Assembly: GCF_000331995.1 (NCBI RefSeq)
Contig: NC_020134.1
Span: forward strand, 682,001 to 746,000
Direction of reading: 5' to 3'
Length of the DNA stretch: 64,000 nt
From: Thermoclostridium stercorarium subsp. stercorarium DSM 8532
Lineage (GTDB): Bacteria; Bacillota; Clostridia; DSM-8532
In this document: positions 29,168 to 40,238 of the stretch, piece after piece
Layout: each line of letters begins with the position of its first letter
How positions within the stretch are numbered: the stretch's first letter is position 1
Notes under the pieces: model-generated
Seen by the model: only the letters and a program-made list of their open reading frames with translations
The model's database searches: none
What the model was told of the DNA's origin: nothing
Translations under genes and position numbers: made by a program

Positions 29168-30319
29168 ATGCTGGATGTTAAAGCTGCGCTGGACGATTTT
29201 AAACCGATTGATATAGAAGCTGTTGAGCAGAAATCAGGAAAACTGCCGGAGAATATAGCCGAAGCGATAAAACTATACAACAGGGCACTGGAAGATGTGC
29301 GGTTAAAGAGCGAAGACATTGCTATTATCGCCCTCAAAAAGGCAATATCTCTCCATCCGGTTTTTTACGAAGCAATGAATCTTTTGGGATTGTGTTATGT
29401 CCTGGCAGGGAAGGATGAGGAAGCAAAGTCCGTTTTTAGAAAGGTTATGGAGGCCGACGACAGCAGTATAAAAGCCATGGAATATCTGAAAAAACTGCAG
29501 TCCCCGAACGAAGAAGACAAGCCCGATTTAAGCCCGGCCAGAAAGAGGAAAAAGGCGGGAATGAACGGCGTGGCGTTAGCTTTGTCAAAGGGACTAGGAC
29601 ATGAAGAAGGCAGGTTTTATTATATAAAATACGTTGCAGGTTTTGTTGCCGGAGTGCTTATTACATTGTTGATATGGTCCATGGTGCCGACAAATAAGTC
29701 CTTGTTTACGGTAAATAAAGTGGAAAACATTATAAAGGATCCTGAACTGGTGGAAGAAATTTCTCAGCTTAATAAAAGAATTGAAAAGCTTGAAGGGGAT
29801 TTAAAAGATTTAAACGAAGAAAACCTGAGGTTAAGGGATGATTTTCAGACATACAAAGAATGGGCAAAACGTTTGAACGAAGCCGGCACGGAGTACTTGA
29901 ACGGAGATTTCGTGAAAAGTGCTGAGTTACTGTTTGATACTGACGGAACCGCTGTTCCCGAAGATTTGTACGATTACTATAAAAGCTTATGGGACAGTGT
30001 GAGGTTAAAAGCTGCCGAGACACTTTACAATGAAGGTAATAAAATTTACAACGGGAACAAAAACAAAGATCCTGAAATCTACAAGCAGTCGCTTGAAAAA
30101 TACGAAACCAGCATTGCCTATATCGGGAGTGACAAGGTTTCATATCGTGCCAATTTGTTTTACCAGGCAGGAAAAGCTGCTGCCCGCTGTAATGAAAAGG
30201 AAAAAGCGATGAAACTATTCCAAACCATTATAGATGAATATCCGAATACTTCGATGAGTTCATATGCCACTGCGCGGTTAAACGAGCTTAAGGCGGATAA
30301 AAATATTGGCGGAAATTAG
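29168..30319 (+). CDS. TPR-repeat membrane protein with extracellular coiled coil
   Basis: 383 residues. A cytoplasmic N-terminal TPR-like part (about 30-115: AIIALKKAISLHPVFYEAMNLLGLCYVLAGK), a basic stretch (RKRKKAG), one membrane helix (about 153-173, YVAGFVAGVLITLLIWSM), a coiled coil (about 190-235: LNKRIEKLEGDLKDLNEENL) and a C-terminal TPR region (about 235-375, ending ETIIDEYPNTS-like FQTIIDEYPNTS). Likely a membrane scaffold; exact job unknown. Ends before a clear terminator. Confidence 0.75.
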   Translation: MLDVKAALDDFKPIDIEAVEQKSGKLPENIAEAIKLYNRALEDVRLKSEDIAIIALKKAISLHPVFYEAMNLLGLCYVLAGKDEEAKSVFRKVMEADDSSIKAMEYLKKLQSPNEEDKPDLSPARKRKKAGMNGVALALSKGLGHEEGRFYYIKYVAGFVAGVLITLLIWSMVPTNKSLFTVNKVENIIKDPELVEEISQLNKRIEKLEGDLKDLNEENLRLRDDFQTYKEWAKRLNEAGTEYLNGDFVKSAELLFDTDGTAVPEDLYDYYKSLWDSVRLKAAETLYNEGNKIYNGNKNKDPEIYKQSLEKYETSIAYIGSDKVSYRANLFYQAGKAAARCNEKEKAMKLFQTIIDEYPNTSMSSYATARLNELKADKNIGGN

Positions 30320-30350
30320 CACTTTGTGGAATTTATATCAAAGCAAAATT

Positions 30351-30382
30351 AAAGGGTTATGGATAACCATAACCCTTTTTCC
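30351..30382 (+). terminator. Terminator after the TPR gene, possibly shared with the convergent PFK gene
   Basis: Perfect 12-bp stem AAAGGGTTATGG/CCATAACCCTTT, loop ATAA, then TTCC and T-rich sequence on the + strand; A-rich on the other side, so weakly bidirectional. Confidence 0.88.
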
Positions 30383-30403
30383 TTTCGAATAACTATTATT
30401 TTC

Positions 30404-31654
30404 TTATTTTTTTACAGGTACTTTCTTTAACCTCGCAAAACGAGGCAGTCCGTCTTCCATTGGAGGCGCAGATTCACCTTGGATTAACGGTAGTGCGTAA
30501 TCAATAAATTCCTGTTTCAGGCCTGTCCCGTCTTCGGTTATCCACTCTCTGGGTACTTTTTTCTCGGCATTCGCAACTTTCGACAGTTCCACCAGTTTAA
30601 ATTTGCACCTGTACTCTTTACCGGGCTCACGCTCATATGCCACCATATAGTCGGAGTAACCGTCGACAGCATATCTTACGGCCATCTGTCCTGCCATGAA
30701 GCTTTCCTCTACGTCGGTTTTTGAAGCACAGTGAGCCGCACAACGCTGCAGCAAGCTGAATTCTATCGCGCGGGTTTTGCATTTTAATTCTTTCTTAAGT
30801 ACACTGGCAAGAACCTGTGCTGCGCCGCCTAACTGGCTGTGACCAAAAGCATCCTTTTCCTTTGCAAGGTCGGAGCCGTATTCGGAAATATATCTGCCGT
30901 TCTTGTCCTTTATACCTTCAGATACGGCAACAATTACCTTCCCGCCGTTTTTATCATATACTTCTTTTACGTCTCTTACAAATTTATCCATATCAAAAGT
31001 AATTTCGGGAAGATAAATTAAATCCGGCCCGGCTCCCTTGTACGACGCAAGCGCCGTTGCTGCGGTAAGCCATCCCGCATTCCTTCCCATCACTTCAAGA
31101 ACGCAGACCATTGGCGTGTCATAAACACGGGCATCCAAATAGACTTCCATTGTGGATATTGCCACATAGCGTGCGGCGCTTCCATATCCCGGACAATGAT
31201 CGGTTTCTGCCAAGTCGTTGTCGATTGTTTTGGGAACTCCAATTACGCGGCATTCATACCCGGCTTTCTGCAGGTATTTGCTTACTTTGTTGCAGGTATC
31301 CATCGAGTCGTTGCCGCCGTTGTAGAAGAAGTACCGGATGTCATATTTTTTGAAAACTTCAAGCAATCGTTTGTAATCGGTGTCATCAACATCAGGATCA
31401 GCCAGCTTATATCGAACAGAACCCAAAGCGGAAGAAGGGGTTGTTTTTAAAAGTTCCAGCTCTTTCGGGTCTTCCATTCCCATGTCGTAAAATTTTTCTT
31501 CAAGTATTCCTTTGATACCATGGGCGGCACCGTATACATTTTTAATACAATCCTGTTTCAAAGCTTCGGTAATAACTCCCGCTGCACTTGCGTTGATAAC
31601 CGATGTCGGACCGCCTGACTGACCAAATATCGCATTACCTACCAATTTTGCCAT
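30404..31654 (-). CDS. Pyrophosphate-dependent 6-phosphofructokinase
   Basis: 416 residues; phosphorylates fructose-6-phosphate with pyrophosphate in glycolysis, reversible. GQSGGPTSVINAS at the N terminus; GGNDSMDT (113-120) has Asp at the position where ATP enzymes have Gly (GGDGS), and PKTIDNDL (141-148) carries the Lys typical of PPi enzymes. MGRNAGWL and the AIEFSLLQRCAAHCAS region are also typical. This matches the clostridial PPi-PFK used by cellulolytic clostridia to save ATP. Monocistronic, convergent with the TPR gene. Confidence 0.93.
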   Translation of the reverse strand: MAKLVGNAIFGQSGGPTSVINASAAGVITEALKQDCIKNVYGAAHGIKGILEEKFYDMGMEDPKELELLKTTPSSALGSVRYKLADPDVDDTDYKRLLEVFKKYDIRYFFYNGGNDSMDTCNKVSKYLQKAGYECRVIGVPKTIDNDLAETDHCPGYGSAARYVAISTMEVYLDARVYDTPMVCVLEVMGRNAGWLTAATALASYKGAGPDLIYLPEITFDMDKFVRDVKEVYDKNGGKVIVAVSEGIKDKNGRYISEYGSDLAKEKDAFGHSQLGGAAQVLASVLKKELKCKTRAIEFSLLQRCAAHCASKTDVEESFMAGQMAVRYAVDGYSDYMVAYEREPGKEYRCKFKLVELSKVANAEKKVPREWITEDGTGLKQEFIDYALPLIQGESAPPMEDGLPRFARLKKVPVKK

Positions 31655-31864
31655 TTGTTTCGCCTCCTCTACGCATTCTGCTCAGTTTTTCCTTCATTAA
31701 ACAATATCAGGAAATAATATACCATAAAGGACAGATGAAAGCAACGGGAAATGGAATATACCCGGTTTTCGGCAAAATTAGGCTATGTCTGGAGGTTAAA
31801 ACAGTCTCTGGAATTATCCGATATTTAATATATAAAGAAAATAATGTAAAAGCGAGTGGTTAAA

Positions 31865-32764
31865 ATGGCCGGTAAGGTTTTGATTACTGTCGGTGATATG
31901 TTCATAAAAAGTGTTATTCTTAAATATTTGCACGAAAAAGGTTTTGAAATATTGGAAGCGGCGGAGGAAATCGATTTGTTCCTGAAGCTGGACATATTCA
32001 AGGAATCGATACTTTATTACATCATTCAGATTAATCAGGATACTTTCAGAAAACAATATGACATGATAAAAAAGATCAGGCAGAAAGAGTATTTTGAAAA
32101 TATGCCGGTTATGGCTATTATTCCTGAGATATCAAAGGAATATATAGAAGGTGCAAAAGAAGCCGAAGTAAATGATGTTGTTCCGGTTCCGGCAAAAAGA
32201 GAGCTTCTTAGAAATTACCTGCCCGAACGGATTTCAGCATTCACAACGAAAATTCCGGTGACTGGTGATGAATGCCTGGAGAAAATAAGGGAAAATATCT
32301 TGTCTGATTTGAGCACGAACAGCGATATGGAAAATGAAATAAAAAGGGCGTCAAGGGGCAATTACCCTGTTTCTTTTGTCATGGGCAGGGTTTCAGGAAT
32401 ACATATCGGGCTTGTGCAGGAGTTTTATGACAATCTTTTGCTTCAGATGCGGGAAACGGACAGGATAGTCAATTACGACTACAGAGTGTTTATTATCGTA
32501 TGTCCGTTTACTATGAAAAAACATGTTACAGAAATAGAAAAAAAGGCGCGTATAACTTTTGAAAAAATGTTTAAAGGTATTGGAAAATTATATATTTACA
32601 GCGCCACTTATCCGGATTACGGCGAAAGGCTTGAAAAGCTCGTGGAAATTATGGAAAAGGGCGTTCATGACAGCATAGTTATTTCAGGGATGCGGCAGCC
32701 ACTGAATACACTGAGCAAAGATAAGCTTGAAGAATTCAAAAACATGCTGAAATTATACAAATGA
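31865..32764 (+). CDS. Degenerate receiver plus degenerate GGDEF-like protein
   Basis: 299 residues. The N-terminal ~120 resemble a receiver domain in spacing (KVLITVGDMFIKSVILKYLHEKGFEIL ... PVMAIIPE ... VVPVPAKRELL) but the acidic pocket and phospho-acceptor Asp are not evident. The C-terminal half (about 165-290) follows the diguanylate cyclase fold: DRIVNYDYRVFIIVCP stands where D-V-x-R-Y-G-G-D-E-F is expected, so the catalytic GGDEF is lost. It would be a non-enzymatic signalling or binding protein (inference). ATG at 31865 is preferred; GTG at 31856 is an alternative. Divergent from the PFK gene. Confidence 0.6.
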   Translation: MAGKVLITVGDMFIKSVILKYLHEKGFEILEAAEEIDLFLKLDIFKESILYYIIQINQDTFRKQYDMIKKIRQKEYFENMPVMAIIPEISKEYIEGAKEAEVNDVVPVPAKRELLRNYLPERISAFTTKIPVTGDECLEKIRENILSDLSTNSDMENEIKRASRGNYPVSFVMGRVSGIHIGLVQEFYDNLLLQMRETDRIVNYDYRVFIIVCPFTMKKHVTEIEKKARITFEKMFKGIGKLYIYSATYPDYGERLEKLVEIMEKGVHDSIVISGMRQPLNTLSKDKLEEFKNMLKLYK

Positions 32765-32767
32765 CGG

Positions 32768-33721
32768 TTATTTGGCACTCAGTTTACTTTTCTTTCCTGA
32801 AAAGATGTAACCAGTCAGAACAATCAGCCACACAAGGGCTGCTGCATACTTATATGCGGGTTCTACCGGCAGCGGCGTGATATATCCCTCGGTGAGCCCT
32901 GCAAGTATAAAAATGGGAATGGTCCCAAGAAACATCATAAGGGATTTTTTTCCGCCTGCTGAAAATGATTTTCTGCGGGAATGAAGCCCGGGGAAAATCA
33001 TATGCTTTGCTGTGGTAAGACCCGCGGCACCGCAAACGAAAATACAGAACAGCTCAGGTATGCCGTGGGGAAGGATCAGCGACCAGAACACAAAACCTGT
33101 TCCCGCTTTTGCGGAAACGGCAGCCATAGCGCCGAGAATCATTCCGTTTTTGGCAAGGACGTAAACAGTTCCGACTCCAAAGGTAATGCCCAATGCAAAG
33201 GCGATAATTCCAACTCTTATGTTATTGGTGAAAATGGCCACAGAAGCGACTGCAAAGTTGAAATTACCGGTGTTACCTGAAAGATTCCTGACCGCAGTTA
33301 CGTATTCGGCAGGAATGAATGACAGAGCATAGTCTTCCCAATACAGCACGGTCAGAAAACTAAAAAGAAAACCGAATACAAATACACCTGCCGACAGCAG
33401 GAACGCCCGGTACTCTCTTTTTATTAGCGCCGGAAATCCTTTTGCAAGAAAATGTGCAACCGACTGCAAACTCCCCAGCCTGGAGGTATAAACGGCCTGA
33501 TGAGCCCTTGACACAAGGTTATTCAAATAGTCCACCGTACCGGTATTGCCATATCGGGTACGTGCAATGGAAAGATGTCCGCAGACTGTCTGATAAAGGT
33601 GAAAGAGGCGATGCAACGTATCACCGTCGGTTTTTTTATTTCCCGAATTGTATTCCTTCAGTATATTTTCAAGCTCCTGCCATGTTTTTTGATGATTTAT
33701 GATAAAAAGTGATTCTTTCAT
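32768..33721 (-). CDS. SpoIIM-family (stage II sporulation protein M-like) membrane protein
   Basis: 317 residues. A soluble N-terminal ~95 residues (helical, TWQELENILKEYNSG) then about six membrane segments: FLLSAGVFVFGFLFSFLTVL, VASVAIFTNNIRVGIIAFAL, GITFGVGTVYVLAKNGMILG, FVFWSLILPHGIPELFCIFV. The NNIRVGI, GxxxGxGT and LPHGIPEL patterns are the SpoIIM/DUF95 signature. This is the longer type usually found beside RDD proteins, and an RDD gene is indeed divergent 156 bp away. It need not be the sporulation protein itself, which is shorter (~210 residues). Confidence 0.85.
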   Translation of the reverse strand: MKESLFIINHQKTWQELENILKEYNSGNKKTDGDTLHRLFHLYQTVCGHLSIARTRYGNTGTVDYLNNLVSRAHQAVYTSRLGSLQSVAHFLAKGFPALIKREYRAFLLSAGVFVFGFLFSFLTVLYWEDYALSFIPAEYVTAVRNLSGNTGNFNFAVASVAIFTNNIRVGIIAFALGITFGVGTVYVLAKNGMILGAMAAVSAKAGTGFVFWSLILPHGIPELFCIFVCGAAGLTTAKHMIFPGLHSRRKSFSAGGKKSLMMFLGTIPIFILAGLTEGYITPLPVEPAYKYAAALVWLIVLTGYIFSGKKSKLSAK

Positions 33722-33877
33722 GTAAAAACACCTGAATGAATTTTATTATTTTATGCTATTAGGTTAATTTTATTAAAAATTGGTAATCTTCTATCGAAAC
33801 TATTTTACCAAATTCTATTTTCTGTTACAATAATGAGTGAAAATCCATTACCTGTATCATGTTAGGAGTAAGAAAAG

Positions 33878-34630
33878 ATGAGAAATGTATATCACGTTAA
33901 AACGCCGGAAAACGTAACTCTTGAGTATGAACTTGCAGGTATAGGATCCCGTGGTGTGGCCGTTATTATAGACACCTTAATTCAGAATTTTTTGCTTCTG
34001 ATGATTGCATTGATGATATTACCTGCATTGGACAACGGGAGTTTTTTCCTGATACGTTCAGGAGAAAACACTTTGTATGTTGTAATCGCCATACTGTTAA
34101 TGTTCATTGTTCAGTTCGGATATTTTCTGCTGTTTGAATTTTTCATGAAAGGCGCAACTCCCGGAAAAAGAATAGTGGGGCTTAAAGTGATAATGGCAAA
34201 CGGCGAACCTGTTACTTTTACAGCCGTTGTTATAAGGAATCTGCTGAGAATCGGGGACATGCTGCCGGGAATTTATGGAGTAGGGATTCTTTCAGTATTC
34301 CTGAACAAAAGGTATATGAGAGTCGGCGATTTGGCGGCGAATACCGTTGTTATCAAAGAAAATAAAAGAAATATCGGTTTTTTAAGTATCAGAAGGAATG
34401 AACCCGGACAGTCGAGCGTTTCAATAAGCCACCGGGAAGAGGCTTTGCTGATGGAATATGCCGAGCGTATAAGGGATATGAAAAACCCTCTTGATTCGGC
34501 AATACTTGAGTACCGGTTATATCGGCATTTTTACGGCAAATTGGGGGTTTTGCCGAATCTGCCCGAAAAATACAATGCGAAAATTTATCTCAGATATCTT
34601 CTTGACTTAATCGGCATTCCTCAGACATAA
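33878..34630 (+). CDS. RDD-family membrane protein
   Basis: 250 residues. The RDD domain (about 10-165) has the naming Arg in IGSRGVAVIIDT and Asp in the same stretch, and three to four membrane segments (LLLMIALMILPAL, VIAILLMFIVQFGYFLLFEF, and one near 120-140), with FMKGATPGKRIVGLKVI between. A soluble C-terminal tail of about 85 residues follows. RDD plus SpoIIM pairs recur in many genomes with MoxR/DUF58 genes; role in transport or envelope is unproven. AGGAG lies 11 bp before the ATG. Confidence 0.85.
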   Translation: MRNVYHVKTPENVTLEYELAGIGSRGVAVIIDTLIQNFLLLMIALMILPALDNGSFFLIRSGENTLYVVIAILLMFIVQFGYFLLFEFFMKGATPGKRIVGLKVIMANGEPVTFTAVVIRNLLRIGDMLPGIYGVGILSVFLNKRYMRVGDLAANTVVIKENKRNIGFLSIRRNEPGQSSVSISHREEALLMEYAERIRDMKNPLDSAILEYRLYRHFYGKLGVLPNLPEKYNAKIYLRYLLDLIGIPQT

Positions 34631-38379
<3,749 letters not shown>

Positions 38380-38429
38380 TTGCGAAAACCCCTGACACGA
38401 ATGCGCATGGGTCTTTTCTGAAAACTAAG

Positions 38430-38480
38430 GTATTGGCTGGAACCAAGTTTCTGTTTCAGCCAATACTTTACTTTGTTTAT
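38430..38480 (+). terminator. Terminator after the PFOR gene
   Basis: Perfect 10-bp stem GTATTGGCTG/CAGCCAATAC with 17-nt loop, followed by TTTACTTTGTTTATTTT. Confidence 0.78.
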
Positions 38481-38580
38481 TTTATCTGGTATTATAATTG
38501 CATAAAAATCTGACGGCAGGAGCAACATTTTTATTTGGAGAAGTATGTATTAATAACGGAAAGGAACGGGTTCTGGTATC

Positions 38581-38901
38581 ATGAAAGTAGGAAAAGGCAA
38601 ATCAGGTAATACGGTTGATGTTATCATAATACTGGCTATAGTAATTGTTGTTGGAATATGTGTAATAGCATTGATAAGGAATTTCACAGGCTCGGCCTAC
38701 CCTGCTCCTGTATTGGAGGAAGGAAAGGATTACGACATACAGTATTCAGGAGACAATAGATACACGATAGTGGATGAAAACGGAAACACAATTGAACTGG
38801 AAAGAGTTACCGCTGAAGTGTTTAAGGCACGGAACGGAAAACTTTACAAGTTTGTATCCGGTTCGCCTTATAAATATGTGGGCGAGTATAACGAAAAATG
38901 A
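38581..38901 (+). CDS. Small single-pass membrane protein of unknown function
   Basis: 106 residues: a short basic N terminus, one membrane helix (about 13-33, VDVIIILAIVIVVGICVIALI) and an extracellular or luminal acidic tail with an internal beta-like repeat (YDIQYSGDNRYTIVDENGNT; LYKFVSGSPYKYVGEYNEK). No family recognised. It stands alone between terminators, preceded by AAAGGAA; the following terminator overlaps its stop codon. Function unknown. Confidence 0.6.
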   Translation: MKVGKGKSGNTVDVIIILAIVIVVGICVIALIRNFTGSAYPAPVLEEGKDYDIQYSGDNRYTIVDENGNTIELERVTAEVFKARNGKLYKFVSGSPYKYVGEYNEK

Positions 38902-38925
38902 AGGGTAGGCTGCTACCCTTTTATA
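38901..38925 (+). terminator. Terminator of the small membrane protein gene
   Basis: 8-bp stem AAGGGTAG/CTACCCTT, loop GCTG, then TTATATTAT; begins in the stop codon. Confidence 0.8.
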
Positions 38926-39309
38926 TTATATATAAAGAAATTGATTAATTAACAGGAATGATTTGATTTAAATAAATAACAGGTATTTACGGCAAAAAAG
39001 CGGAAACAATATTTTTCGCATATCCCATTCTTTAGATTGCGTTTGTTATATATCTGTGCCATAATGTTTTTCCACAAATGTCATACAGGCTTTTGTTTTG
39101 CAGACGTATTTTTTCATTGCCGAACTGAAAAATCTTTGAACCGGGCGGGTTTCACCTGCCCGGTTATTGATATTTTTTATGCGGTATGGTATCAATGTAA
39201 TAAAAGATAACAGAGTGTCAGCGATATATCGGATGAGGTCGGGAATTGGGACAAGCTTTAGGATACAGGCGGCACGGGATGGTTAATTTATCGCAACGGG
39301 GGTAATGGA
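38926..39309 (+). other. Long intergenic region with an orphan terminator-like hairpin
   Basis: About 380 bp without a recognisable gene. Hairpin ACCGGGCGGG/CCTGCCCGGT (39140-39164, one G-U, loop TTTCA) followed by TATTGATATTTTTT looks like an intrinsic terminator, although the previous gene already has one at 38901. A small RNA ending near 39178 is possible; TTGTTA/CATAAT near 39043-39064 could be its promoter. Not matched to any known RNA family by eye. Confidence 0.45.
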
Positions 39310-40065
39310 ATGAAACTTGTATCATGGAACGTCAACGGAATAAGAGCCTGCCTTGCTAAAGGTTTTATGGATTTCTTCAACAGTGTGAGTGCAGATATAT
39401 TCTGTATTCAGGAAACCAAAGTACAGCAGGGGCAGGTACAGCTTGATCTTGAAGGTTACTATCAGTACTGGAATTACGCGATAAGGAAAGGGTATTCAGG
39501 AACTGCGCTTTTCACGCGGGAAAAGCCTTTGTCGGTTGTTGACGGCATTGGCATGAATGAACATGATAACGAAGGCAGGGTTTTGACTGCCGAATATGAT
39601 AAATTCTATCTTGTAACGGTATATACCCCAAATTCCCAGCGCGGTCTGACAAGACTGGATTACAGGATGAAATGGGAGGATGATTTCAGGGAATACCTTA
39701 AAAGGCTTGATACCACAAAGCCGGTAATTATATGCGGGGATTTAAATGTAGCCCATAGGGAAATTGATATAAAGAATCCCGAAGCCAACAGAAGGAATGC
39801 AGGATTTACCGATGAAGAGCGCGAAAAAATGACAATGCTTATTCAAAGCGGATTTACCGACAGTTTCAGATATCTGTATCCCGACAAAACCGATGCATAT
39901 ACATGGTGGTCGTATATGTTCAATGCGCGTGAAAAGAATATCGGCTGGCGTATAGATTATTTCCTTGTGTCCGACAGAATAAGGGATAAAATTCGTGACG
40001 CAGGCATGTATTCCGAGATATACGGTTCCGATCACTGCCCGGTGTTTCTTGAAATTGACATTTGA
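39310..40065 (+). CDS. exoA: Exodeoxyribonuclease III / AP endonuclease
   Basis: 251-residue base-excision-repair nuclease of the ExoIII/ExoA family, cutting 5' to abasic sites and trimming 3' ends. Intact motifs: LVSWNVNGIRA (N terminus), CIQETKVQ (metal Glu), VTVYTPNSQRGL, ICGDLNVAHREID (Asp/Asn pair), TWWSYMFNAR, GWRIDYFLVS and the C-terminal GSDHCPV with catalytic Asp-His. Length is normal. Monocistronic. Confidence 0.96.
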   Translation: MKLVSWNVNGIRACLAKGFMDFFNSVSADIFCIQETKVQQGQVQLDLEGYYQYWNYAIRKGYSGTALFTREKPLSVVDGIGMNEHDNEGRVLTAEYDKFYLVTVYTPNSQRGLTRLDYRMKWEDDFREYLKRLDTTKPVIICGDLNVAHREIDIKNPEANRRNAGFTDEEREKMTMLIQSGFTDSFRYLYPDKTDAYTWWSYMFNAREKNIGWRIDYFLVSDRIRDKIRDAGMYSEIYGSDHCPVFLEIDI

Positions 40066-40110
40066 TTTGTTTGTTCAAATTCGGATGAAAATAAAAAATT
40101 TCGTAATTCC

Positions 40111-40139
40111 AAAGGCCTATCAGATTACAGGCCTTTTTT
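40111..40139 (+). terminator. Terminator of exoA
   Basis: 8-bp stem AAAGGCCT/AGGCCTTT with a 10-nt loop, followed by TTTA. Confidence 0.85.
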
Positions 40140-40238
40140 ATTTCTCAAACAAAATTGAATATGCTTGTACTAATAAAGAAAAGTCCCGCATAGAATTATT
40201 TAGACCAAACTTAAAAAAATACAGCGGGAGGCATTGAT

